Shown: positions 34,318-43,391 of the stretch, in pieces
Numbering within the stretch: position 1 is the stretch's first letter
How the letters are laid out: each line of letters starts with the position of its first letter
Source: Metopolophium dirhodum
Taxonomy: Eukaryota; Arthropoda; Insecta; Hemiptera; Aphididae
Direction: 5' to 3'
DNA: 64,000 bases
Assembly (NCBI RefSeq): GCF_019925205.1
Contig: NC_083568.1
Span: 13,948,393 to 14,012,392 of the forward strand
The notes under the pieces: generated by a model
The model's database searches: none
What the model saw: only the letters and a program-made list of their open reading frames with translations
What the model was told of the DNA's origin: nothing
Program-made: the position numbers and the translations under genes

Positions 34318-34517
34318 CTATATTTTACTATAATGAATGTTCAATACATGTCTTTTCATACTGCCCTTATCAGCAAATCGTTTTTGACACTCGGGACACT
34401 GAAATTGAGGAACAACTCCGCATTCGTAAATAAGATGTCTTCGGAGACTAGATTTTTGAAACTTGCCTTTGTATGATCTGCCACAAACATTTGGACATTC
34501 AATTGGATCTATATGTT
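34318..34517 (-). CDS. lola: V17: terminal exon, C2HC + C2H2 finger pair, long finger 1
   Basis: A run of T then CAG is followed by AA-CAT-ATA-GAT-CCA, with no ATG. Finger 1 is C-P-N-V-C-G-R-S-Y-K-G-K-F-Q-K with R-H-L-I-Y-E-C, giving 15 residues between the second Cys and the His. The linker is G-V-V-P-Q-F-Q. Finger 2 is C-P-E-C-Q-K-R-F with H-V-L-N-I-H. The tail is Y-S-K-I. The lead H-x-x-D-P is shared with V16 and foreshadows the D-P-A-x-C type further right. The intron immediately upstream is repeat A. Confidence 0.86.
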
Positions 34518-34549
34518 CTGAAAAAAAAAATTCAGCATTTTTAATAATT

Positions 34550-35270
34550 TTAGATTCTGAGCGGAGCGATGAGTGTATTAATTTTACAATGATGTTTGTT
34601 TTTTTTTTAATTTTTAATTTTTTAATTTTTGTGTCCGTCATCACCTTTTAAGACAGTAAAAATGCTTGGATTTTCTTCAACAGTATCTTTTCTGATAGGA
34701 AAGTGAATCTAGTTGGAACTTTGGGAGGTCAAAAGTCAACATTTCTTAGTAGTTTCCAAAATCGACATGAAAAACAAAAGAAAAATTAAGGCAAAACGGG
34801 AATTTTTACGCAAAATCTGTTTTTGAGAAAATCGATTTTGGTTTTTGATGCAACTCTAAAACAAATGACCGTAGGTACATGACATTTTGAGTGAATGTTT
34901 ATATTAGCATTTATTATACACCATAATATTTTCCAAATATTTTGACTTATTTTGAGCTGTTTACGGACATTTTCAGTTTCCATTTTATTTTCTATAAATA
35001 TCAATAACATTTTATTTGTTGGTTAGAAAAGCTTGAAAATTTAATAGTAGGCTCCTAGGTTATTGTTTCAAGAGCAGATGAAAAAAATTAAAAATCCAGT
35101 TACAATTTTTTTTTATAAGCATCTAAAGTTCAAATATTGACATAATACGTAAAAATGACGAAAATTTGCAAATTATTTTGAGTTAGAAATTCATAAAAAA
35201 TTTTGTTTTTACATCTAAGATTTGAAAATGTAATACAAAATGTCTCATAAGTTTGTCTACCTTTATAAAA
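34550..35270 (-). repeat. Repeat A copy directly upstream of V17
   Basis: It starts TAGATTCTGAGCGGAGCGAT, only about 30 bases from the V17 acceptor, and continues with CTTGGATTTTCTTCAACAGT and GACATTTTCAGTTTCCATTT. The order is that of the 21 kb copy. The CCCACTTGTAACC part is absent, so the copy is incomplete at its right side. Confidence 0.6.
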
Positions 35271-36640
35271 AAAAAAAATGTCTACAAGAAAGTCAAATTA
35301 AAATTTGTATGAACATTTGGAATTCATATTTTTACAACATTTGATATTCACTCGATTCCTCGTGTAACGATTTTCTTATTTTGTTTTAATTAAAAAATGT
35401 ATGACTGTAGATACTTGAAAATTTCACTGAATGAGTATATTAACATTTTCAACGTGCCCCAAAAATATCCGGGTCCAACTGCACCACTCTTGTGGGGGGC
35501 CCGTAAGTTCCTAGTTATTTATTCATTATTTATTACTAAGGCCCAGATTTGAATGCAAAATGCATTATTTTTAGGGAAATCCCATAGGATTGACTTGCAG
35601 GGCTTGCAGGAAATGCTTTTTAAGTGCAAACTTTGTTTAATACACTTGATAATAAATTGAAAACATAACTTTTATTTGTGGTTTTTAGCAATTTTAACAA
35701 CTTAACAATTTTTGAGTCATGTTTAAAAACAATAATGCGGTTAAAATGTATTTTTTGAATATATTTGGATAATTCTTAGGGAATTTAAATTCAGGCCATA
35801 ATTATTACATGTTATTATTTTTATATTTAGGTATTATAATATAAATACCTAACCTGGCTACTGTCTTTTATAATTTAAAAACTAAGTAGTTTTAGATTTT
35901 TTTTCCGATTACCGATGGGCGATAACTGATAATAGCTATGCGTATTGTTTTATAGCAGAGGTTAATCAACGGTAAATTAAAATCTCAGTAATATATATAA
36001 TATTTTATATTATCAATGTATCATAATAATTCTGGATCATATTACACATGACAAATTAGATCTAATTTGTCATGATATTACATAAATTATTTATTATATT
36101 ACATTGATTAAAACAATCGATGCTTATGATAAGCATTACGCACTCCCCCGCCCTAGTCACAACAAACATACCCGCGGTCGTTGCGGTCGGTTATATTAAA
36201 TTTAATATTTTACAAATAGGTAATTACTTTATTAATTTATGATTTCAATCAATAGGGCCGAGATAGTACACACGTTTCCGTAATAAATAATACATAATTT
36301 ACCGGTTTGGTGGTATTTCGATCACGTCATAAATAGTATATATTTTATAGCGAATTTCAAAAATATGTAACGAGTTAACTTCGAAATGATTAGTGCAATC
36401 GTTAAACTAGACTTGTTGAAAAGTGGAAAAACCACAGCTGATATATATATAATAATATATATTAAAGTATTTTTATATATCTGTGGGAAAATCAAAACAA
36501 AAAAAATAAATCGAAATTTGTGAGTGACGAGCCCAAGTACCAATTTGTCGCTTTTTTATTTACTGGTATTTTACAAACGCCAATTTAATACCTATACGCA
36601 TTATGAATTATAATTATAGGTACCTACCTGTGCAAAGTAC
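35271..36640. other. Intron with a possible small element and a palindrome
   Basis: About 35540-35797 is bounded by GGCCCAGATTTGAA and TTTAAATTCAGGCC, an inverted pair without a clear target duplication. A perfect 28-base palindrome lies at 36047-36074. The rest is AT-rich. Confidence 0.45.
36047..36074. repeat. Perfect 28-base palindrome
   Basis: The arms CATGACAAATTAGA and TCTAATTTGTCATG join with no spacer. It could be a cruciform or a symmetric binding site. No function is known. Confidence 0.85.
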
Positions 36641-37240
36641 CTATCTATTACACAGCTAACGGCTGTAATGTTGTATGAATGTATCCATGTACGAGGAGCC
36701 TGCGAATAATATTTCAATATTAAGTGCTCAGTGTATCTAACAGGATGGTGACTTTTGTGCGTCTTACTACGACGCGCCGCCTCGGAAACGAGCGAAGTGT
36801 TTCGTCGGACTAGTTAAGCGAACGTGCAAGACCTAAGACCTTTGTGGCCATGACAAAATACATTTTGTCACGCTTGTGGCCTTGTCTGACCAATTGTCGT
36901 CTGTAGTTTCACTCTTTCACTGCACTTTAATTATGCACACATTATTATTGATCGTCTATTATCACACAGATACGCGCGCAGTCGGAGTGACGAATACTTG
37001 GTCGAAGAGAATAGAACGCCGCGTATCTCAGAATATATCAAGACATATTCGTTCCGTAAATAAACTTATTCCGTAATCGGCGGTCGTGCACCGGCCGACT
37101 TCGTACCACCGCAGTCCACGCCGTATTTGACCGACGGACGTGATCGCGCCGTCGACTGGAAAGGCGCCACCGAAACCATGGTATACCATATCTGTCGGAC
37201 GATTTTACGGTATGGTTTTTGTCCCGCATAGCCGTAAAAC
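36640..37240. promoter_or_regulatory. CpG-rich patch, possible promoter or solo LTR
   Basis: This is the most GC- and CpG-rich stretch in the window (CTACGACGCGCCGCCTCGGA, GATACGCGCGCAGTCGGAGT, GACCGACGGACGTGATCGCG). It includes a 9-base hairpin TGACAAAAT-AC-ATTTTGTCA near 36850-36870 and AATAAA near 37060. Short open frames on both strands do not resemble known proteins. An alternative promoter or first exon is possible, and a solo LTR ending near the AATAAA is equally possible. I found no paired target duplication. Confidence 0.3.
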
Positions 37241-37955
37241 ATATAATAAAATAACCATATAGGTACATTCAGGACGAAATACTTTACGCGTAATAAATAT
37301 AATAAAACTATAGACGCATAGCAGGTCAAGACAATCTAACCGAAAATAACAAACAAGAAAATCATATCCCATTTCATGACGTCGACGTGATAGTTTGCAG
37401 TTATTAATATTGTTATATAGGTACCTATTTGTTAGTAATCGTTATTCGTATTTTGTTGATACTCGATGTCTTGATAATAATAATATATTTTAAAACAAAA
37501 ACGGCTGAACACTCATAAAAAAAATGTGTCCGATAGATGGCAACACTCAATATGTTTTGGCATTGATATTGACATAACAATTTTTTCACTGCCTTATTAC
37601 AAATGCCAGCCAATCTACAAATGCAATTAAATCGTAAATATCCCTCTCATTAATATTTTATATTATAGCTAGCTAAATTACCCACCTACTTAACATTACT
37701 GAGTTACATATTTATTATTTTCCTATTTAGCACAAATTCTTGAAGTTTTTAAAATTCAGACTTTTTCATTTCAATTACCATATTTACTTGGTTAAAAATC
37801 ATGAGTAAAATCATAAGTGCTTAATATAGGTTTTTTTATCTCTAAAGGTATCATAAAAAAGCTCAACATATATTTGATATTATCAGTGGTTTTATTTTTT
37901 ATTATTCTCTTGTATTCTCAACTATGAACTGTTTACAAAGCTACAAGGGTAAGAC
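37241..37955. other. AT-rich intron, nothing recognised
   Basis: No coding or repeat signal. GGTAAGAC at 37948-37955 is the left duplication of the next element. Confidence 0.4.
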
Positions 37956-38169
37956 CTTAGATCATATACAATGGATGGAGCTATGTGTGTATTTCTCGTA
38001 TACCGAGCTGTGTCCAACATAATCCCCCACCACCCATTTAATTTCAAGGAACAACGCGTTTATTACGCATGCGTTTCGCCGACAATCACTATAAAATAAC
38101 TAATAAGTGGGGGGTTATGTTAGGCACAGCAAATAATTAATGTCCATATTCCATTGTATATGATCTAAG
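37956..38169. mobile_element. Short inverted-repeat element, family C, copy 2 (214 bp)
   Basis: The ends CTTAGATCATATACAATGGA and TCCATTGTATATGATCTAAG are perfect 20-base inverted repeats. Perfect 8-bp duplications GGTAAGAC lie at 37948-37955 and 38170-38177. It contains CGAGCTGTGTCCAACATAAT and a TTACGCATGCG core. It is the same family as 19052-19243 and looks younger because its ends are identical. Confidence 0.9.
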
Positions 38170-38429
38170 GGTAAGACGCAATAGCGTCAATGATAAAAAA
38201 TCTGATCGATATGATAAACCTAGACTGCTGCAGATGTTCATAATATGTAGCTTATATATAAATTGGTATCTATATTACATTTATAATGATGAATATTGAA
38301 TGGTATAGGTACGTAATATGTACACAAAACATTTAAAATTATATTAAAATATAAATTGTAAAAAATAAGAAGCAACCACAATACAAGTTACAATTATAAA
38401 TTATACATAATTAACATAAAATAAATTCG

Positions 38430-38638
38430 TTATTTTTCATTTACTTTATGAACATAAATATAATGTGTCTTAAGATCATATTTTTGTACAAAACGTTTCC
38501 AACAGTAAATGCATTTGAATTTTTTTGGTGTGCCACATTCGTAATTGACATGTCTGTTAAGATTTCCTTTTCTTCTAATACCTTTGTAGCAGCGACCACA
38601 ATTGTTTGGACAATAAACTGGATCAGGAAAATCGGTAG
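38430..38638 (-). CDS. lola: V18: terminal exon, C2HC + C2H2 finger pair
   Basis: The acceptor is TATTTTTTAAG, and the exon starts CT-ACC-GAT-TTT-CCT. It reads D-P-V-Y-C-P-N-N-C-G-R-C-Y-K-G-I-R-R-K with R-H-V-N-Y-E-C, G-T-P-K-K-F-K, finger 2 C-I-Y-C-W-K-R-F with H-Y-I-Y-V-H, then K-V-N-E-K and TAA. An AAG rather than CAG acceptor is uncommon in this array. All ligands are present, plus an additional Cys in finger 1. The plus-strand open frame over it is a mirror and not a gene. Confidence 0.83.
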
Positions 38639-39419
38639 CTTAAAAAATAAAAAAAATATGTTATGATGTATGTATGCTTAGGTAGTACTTTACAGTGTAA
38701 TAAAAAAGTAATAATTATATAGAGCAAATCTAGAAAATTACATTATGTTGTATATTATTAAGGAAGATTTAGCATTTTATAGAATACTCAAATATTATAC
38801 ATACAAATATACAATATCACATATTATTATAAAATTGAGTTATTACTTATTAGTTATTAGTTTTTAGTTGATAGGTATTTGATGACATTTATGTTCACTA
38901 AAATAAAAATAAATACAATATTGTTATAAATAAAGACCATTTAATACATTATAGAACATACAAGCTGCTACAGTAAAATCAAAAAATAATAAACCACAAT
39001 CATTTCTTAACCAAATAACAATATGATAAAAGAATGAAATCATAACTGCTAGTATAAGTCTTAACTTTGCTCAAAATCATATTTATTAGCTAATAAAAGT
39101 TGATTTTAAACGATAACAATACTTATAATATAATACAATAACAAAACTATTGTACATTTATATACATACCCATTTTTATTCATCACTCATAACAGTATAG
39201 GCCTACCCAATAAGGAATTAGTGTTTGATTTATATAATATAGTTTTAATAATACACTGTGTACACCTATTAATAATGAATGCTAAAATATTTTAAAGAAT
39301 CATAATTTATATAATATGTATTACTTTTTTTGAATATATTTTGACAATAGTTTGGTAAACATTGGCAGTATTTAACAAGTGGAGTCCAATGGTTATATTG
39401 CTGAATGATTTAACAAATT
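38639..39419. other. AT-rich intron, nothing recognised
   Basis: No element ends or finger motifs seen. Confidence 0.45.
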
Positions 39420-39652
39420 TTAAAGTTTGGTTGAGTGATAAGTCATGAAACAAGTGCCAGGACACAGTGCTGGTTTACCGGGGCAAATGGAACAAAATAC
39501 ATCAGTACGTTTCTGTCCAAGACCTCGAGAAGAACACAGAACACAACGGCGTCTTTTTTTTTGTCCTTTTTGGTTTTTTTCCACTACGTGCGGATAATGT
39601 AAGTTTAAGTGACTTGATATATCAATCACATCTAAGATCACAGGACGTTTCA
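39420..39652 (-). CDS. V19: terminal exon with piggyBac-type cysteine-rich domain
   Basis: The acceptor has an excellent pyrimidine tract (ACTTTTTTTTTCTTCTAG), and the exon starts TG-AAA-CGT-CCT, in the same phase as the finger exons. The 77-residue tail reads H-Y-P-H-V-V-E-K-N-Q-K-G, a basic R-R-R, C-V-L-C, V-F-C-S-I-C-P-G-K-P, L-C-P-G-T-C-F-M-T-Y-H. This is the C-x2-C, C-x2-C, C-x3-C, H pattern of the C-terminal zinc-binding domain of piggyBac transposases. In that family it binds the transposon ends. The DDE catalytic part is absent from the flanking DNA. Use as an alternative lola-type tail is inferred from strand, phase and acceptor. Confidence 0.72.
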
Positions 39653-40537
39653 CTAGAAGAAAAAAAAAAGTTAGAAAAAATGTTTATACCATTTATTGAA
39701 AGCAAAATTATTTACAACCATTTCCTATTTGTTTTTTACCTTAATGTAGAGGGTACAAAAAGCGTTAAGAGTACATATATACGACCCAACATTGCAAAAA
39801 TGTTACTATGGGTAAAAGCTTTTTATATGTTTTTGAAGCGTGTGAAAATTAAAATACCTTTAAATGGGTTGGACACAATGTTTAATATTTTAATCAAAGT
39901 TATCATTATAATAATATGAATAAACAACTTATACTTAATAAAAATAAAATAATAAGAAATATAGGAAAAGTAAGTATTGAATATTTTAACAATATTTTTT
40001 ACACAATGAATTATAAACAATAACCAATATTCACGGTGATTAAAATATGTAATTATAGTTGATAAAACTAATTTTAAATAGATAATTATTGCATCTGAAA
40101 AATTGAAAGATGAAAAAAATATCACATTCCTAGTAAAATTTAGTAAATGTAAGTAATTTAAAATAACATAACTAACATAACTTAGGAAAATAAAATATAG
40201 GTTAAGGTATACCAGATAGCGAAAAATAATTATATAAAACATTAAATATTTGTTTATTCATTACCATTATTATTAATAAATCACACATATGCAAGCGTAT
40301 ATATATAGGTATATTACAAGGTATGGAATGTTCAAAATAAAAGTTTTAATAAAAAACATATTATAATCTGTTTCCTGTACAAAAAAAAAATAGATTTTTA
40401 TTCTATGCCATAACAGAACACTTAACAAAATAAAATATTAAATAGCCTAGACATTTATTTTTAATATGCCCTGGTCTTAAAAAAAAAAAAAAATAATTTG
40501 AATACATGCAATTGTCATTAATTCATTATATAATATG
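39653..40537. other. Intron between the two piggyBac-type exons
   Basis: AT-rich. I looked for a piggyBac DDD domain, TTAA-flanked ends or other transposase remains and see none. Plus- and minus-strand open frames here are low-complexity or mirrors of V19. Confidence 0.5.
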
Positions 40538-40755
40538 TTATTCTTTATGATATTCTTTAAAACATGTATCAACACAGAGACCAGGTTGTCCAGGACACGC
40601 TGCACAAAATACATGTGTTCGTTTTCGACCTCGTCCAGACAATGCGCATAATTGGCATCTACGAAGTTTTTTTCTTCCCTTTTCGTTTCTATCTACTACA
40701 CTTGGGAAATGCTCTTGTTGTTCATCAAAATATATCATTGTTCCAGAATGGATTA
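40538..40755 (-). CDS. V20: second piggyBac-type cysteine-rich terminal exon
   Basis: The acceptor TTTTATTTTTTGTATAG is followed by TA-ATC-CAT-TCT-GGA-ACA-ATG, again two bases before the first whole codon. The tail reads H-F-P-S-V-V-D-R-N-E-K-G, R-R-C-Q-L-C, V-F-C-A-A-C-P-G-Q-P-G, L-C-V-D-T-C-F-K-E-Y-H-K-E and stop. It has the same eight metal-binding positions as V19 and is its paralogue, closer to the transposase consensus (P-G-L-C, F-K-E-Y-H). Its frame is intact with no transposase upstream. A relic of a piggyBac insertion is the main alternative. Confidence 0.7.
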
Positions 40756-41056
40756 CTATACAAAAAATAAAACAATAATAATAAGTATAATGTGTAGGTA
40801 TTTTAATTTAAATATAATTGTAACATATCAAGCAGACATTTACTATTAAATTTGTAGCGTGTTATAATGTATATGAAATAGAGGTATAAGACTGAATAAT
40901 AAAAGCATCTTTAATTAAGGCCATTTCCAATTAATTCATACATAATAATTACAGATAAATTTATATATTTATATAAATATATATATATATGTTTTATTAT
41001 TATTTAATTGTTATAACAAAATGTATGACTTTTTTTATAATTTTAAATAAATAAAA
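40756..41056. other. AT-rich intron, nothing recognised
   Basis: Only AT-rich sequence with a short TA tract near 40975-40992. Confidence 0.45.
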
Positions 41057-41271
41057 TTAAGGACATATTTTATGAATGATCAGAAGGTGTGTATTCATAG
41101 ACGATTTATGACGAAATCGTTTTTGACAAAGATAACACTGGAATTTTGGTTCCACTCCACATTCGAATAATAAATGTCTCTTGAGGTTTTGTTTTCTGTA
41201 AGCTCCTATATAGCTATGCCCACAATCTTTTGGACAATACATCCTAAAAGTTTTCACGGTTTCTTGATCAC
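41057..41271 (-). CDS. lola: V21: terminal exon, C2HC + C2H2 finger pair
   Basis: The acceptor is ATATATGTTATAG, and the exon starts GT-GAT-CAA-GAA-ACC. It reads R-M-Y-C-P-K-D-C-G-H-S-Y-I-G-A-Y-R-K with R-H-L-L-F-E-C, G-V-E-P-K-F-Q, finger 2 C-Y-L-C-Q-K-R-F with H-L-L-I-I-H, then K-I-C-P. It is the first of the tandem group V21-V24, which share a D/N-Q-E lead, the C-G-H-S-Y-I-G finger and similar introns. Confidence 0.86.
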
Positions 41272-41731
41272 CTATAACATATATAACAAGTATTAATTCT
41301 ACAAAAGAGTTGAGAAATACTCTATAATTTACAATTAAATAAAGCAATTACATTATTCAATGTAATATAATTAGTAAATATACTCGTACATCAGAATTAT
41401 GTATAATCAATATGTATTAAAACTAAATATAACTTATAAGTGTACCTAAATTCAGTTATAATAATTGTAGACTGTAGTAATAGTTTAATCAAACAGTGAT
41501 TTTACATTTAGTCCTAATTTGTTACATACCAATTTACTGGTACATATAAAACAAGTAAAAAGAAACTGCATTAATTGTATCTTTACACAAGGATCTTTAT
41601 TTATTACCATTTCCAAGTAATATATAATTACAAATAACGACATACAATATATTAAGAAATGTGTAGTTATTTTTTTTTTAAATGATTATGAAATTATGAG
41701 GTACTGATAGTTGATGTCTCAATATAATTTA
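41272..41731 (-). repeat. Intron unit of the V21-V24 tandem duplication
   Basis: TATTACCATTTCCAAGTAAT with flanking words, GTACATATAAAACAAGTAAA and a GACTGTAGTA piece occur here and again, with changes, at 42050-42380 and 42890-43060. The exon plus intron was duplicated as a unit. Confidence 0.65.
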
Positions 41732-41945
41732 TTAAATTATTATCTTATGTATACACAAACAATGGTTTTCATAATTAATTTTTGACTGAAAATTTTTTTT
41801 ACAAATATGACATTGAAATTGTAGTTTCACTCCACATTCAAATAATAAATGCCTTTTAAGATTGTGTTTTCTGTTAGATCTTATATAGCTTGCCCACAAG
41901 ATTTCGGACAATATATCCTATGAATTTGCATAATTTCTTGATTAC
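41732..41945 (-). pseudogene. V22: finger exon with a one-base deletion
   Basis: The acceptor TTTTATAG and start GT-AAT-CAA-GAA are intact. The frame reads Y-C-P-K-S-C-G-Q-A-I and stops at TAA. Compared with V21 and V23 one base is missing at about 41890 in the C-G-H-S-Y codons. One frame over, the rest is complete: S-Y-I-R-S-N-R-K, R-H-L-L-F-E-C, finger 2 C-H-I-C with H-C-L-C-I-H, and a stop at 41732. The damage is confined to that one base, so it is recent or an assembly error. Confidence 0.8.
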
Positions 41946-42060
41946 CTATAAAATATATAACTGGTATTAATTCTACAAAAAAAGCTTAGAAATACTCTTA
42001 ATTTACAGTCAAATTTAGCAATAACATTATTCAATGTAATATAATTGGTGGACTGTAGTA

Positions 42061-42225
42061 TACTTTATTTCAAATAAGTCTGTCTTAACTGCATAGCCTC
42101 GGAATGGTATGACCGTTGTGATTGGTTCAGTGTAGGCAGCGCTCTGACGACAGCCAAAAAGACTGCTTGTGCAAACCGTGACGCGTTTCCGTCGTTATTT
42201 TTTCCAAACTTATTTGGAATAGAGT
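42061..42225. mobile_element. Small inverted-repeat insertion in the V22-V23 intron (165 bp)
   Basis: The ends TACTTTATTTCAAATAAGT and ACTTATTTGGAATAGAGT are inverted repeats. TAGTA flanks it on both sides (42056-42060 and 42226-42230). The paralogous intron near 41470 is uninterrupted at this point (GACTGTAGTAATAGTTTAAT), which fixes it as an insertion made after the tandem duplication. The inside is GC-richer (GGCAGCGCTCTGACGACAGC). Confidence 0.8.
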
Positions 42226-42497
42226 TAGTAGTTTAATAAAATAGTAATTTACATTTAAGTCCCAATTAGTCACATATCAAAATGATACATATAAGACAAG
42301 TAAAAATAAATTGCATTTGTAGCTTTGCACAAGGAACTTTATTTAATATAATTTCCAAGTAATATATAAATACAAATAAGTAATAACAAAATAGTATCTA
42401 TTTATTAAGCAATTGTTTTTTTTTTTTTTTTTAATGATTAGAAATGAAGGTAATAATAAGCATAGTCTAAATATAATTTATGATCATAAGAAATGTA

Positions 42498-42712
42498 TTA
42501 AATTATTATACCATGTATAAGCAGACAATGTGTTTTCATATTTGATTTACGGCTAAATTGTTTTTGACAAAGATAACATTGAAATTGTGGTTTCACCCCA
42601 CATTCGAATAATAAATGCCTCTTGAGATTGTATTTTCCGTAAGTTCCTATATAGCTATGACCACATGCTTTAGGACAATACATCCTATAAGTTTGTACAA
42701 TTTCTTGGTTGT
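42498..42712 (-). CDS. lola: V23: terminal exon, C2HC + C2H2 finger pair
   Basis: ATATATGTTATAG is followed by AC-AAC-CAA-GAA-ATT. It reads R-M-Y-C-P-K-A-C-G-H-S-Y-I-G-T-Y-G-K with R-H-L-L-F-E-C, G-V-K-P-Q-F-Q, finger 2 C-Y-L-C-Q-K-Q-F-S-R-K with H-C-L-L-I-H, then G-I-I-I and TAA. Finger 1 is that of V21 and V22. Finger 2 and the downstream flank are practically identical with V24. Confidence 0.86.
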
Positions 42713-43173
42713 CTATAACATATATAACTTGTATTAATTCTACAAATAATATAGAATTACTCAACAATTTGAATTAAATAATTTTAATGCAATAACATTC
42801 TAATGTAATACATCAGATATATTTATAATAAAAATGTAGTAAAAGTACATATTAAATAAACTTGTACCTAAAATCTATTATAATATAACTGAAGTAGTAG
42901 TTCAATCAAACAGTGGTTTACATTTATATATAAGTCCCAATTTGACACATATCAAAATGTATTGGTACATATAAAACAAGTAAAAACAAACTGCATTTGT
43001 AGCTTTACAAAAGAATCTTTATTTATTATCAATTCCAAGTAATACATATTTCATACAAAATATAACAAAATAGTATGTATTTGTTTTGCAATTGTTTTTT
43101 TTTTGAATGATTATGAAATGATTAGATTTTACTAAGCATAACCTAAATATAGTTTATGATCATAAGAAATGTA
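42713..43173 (-). repeat. Intron unit of the V21-V24 tandem duplication
   Basis: It is a paralogue of 41272-41731. The last part (TTTATGATCATAAGAAATGT and onward) is the same as the sequence left of V23. Confidence 0.6.
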
Positions 43174-43391
43174 TTAAATTATTATACCATGTATAAGCAG
43201 ACAATGTGTTTTCATATTTGATTTACGACTGAATTGTTTTTGACAAAAATAACATTGAAACTGTGGTTCTACACCACATTCGTATGTAATATGCCTATTG
43301 AGACTTTTTTTGCTGGACGGTCCTCTTTTATAACTGCGGCCACATTTATTTGGACAATAAATCCTATTGGATTCTGAAATTTTGTGGTAAT
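43174..43391 (-). CDS. lola: V24: terminal exon, mosaic finger pair
   Basis: Two in-phase acceptors exist: TATACTTTTAG before AT-TAC-CAC (used here), and CAAAATTTCAG before AA-TCC-AAT at 43373, which would drop six residues. It reads R-I-Y-C-P-N-K-C-G-R-S-Y-K-R-G-P-S-S-K-K with R-H-I-T-Y-E-C, G-V-E-P-Q-F-Q, finger 2 C-Y-F-C-Q-K-Q-F-S-R-K with H-C-L-L-I-H, then G-I-I-I. The first finger has 16 residues between Cys and His, the longest among the intact units. It is unlike V23 in finger 1 yet almost the same in finger 2. Confidence 0.84.

Noticed and set aside
36876..37329. Several overlapping short frames in the CpG-rich patch
   Set aside because: They occur on both strands, are mutually exclusive and resemble no known protein. 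GC-rich DNA has fewer stops by chance.
38448..38666. Plus-strand open frame of 72 codons
   Set aside because: It is the mirror of exon V18. The minus strand has the finger ligands, acceptor and phase.
39467..39919. Plus-strand open frame of 150 codons over V19
   Set aside because: It is antisense to the cysteine-rich exon and low-complexity beyond it. The cysteine pattern is on the other strand.
39823..40242. Minus-strand open frame of 139 codons, very hydrophobic
   Set aside because: It is low-complexity Ile/Tyr/Phe, as expected from AT-rich intron, with no acceptor-linked frame or motif.
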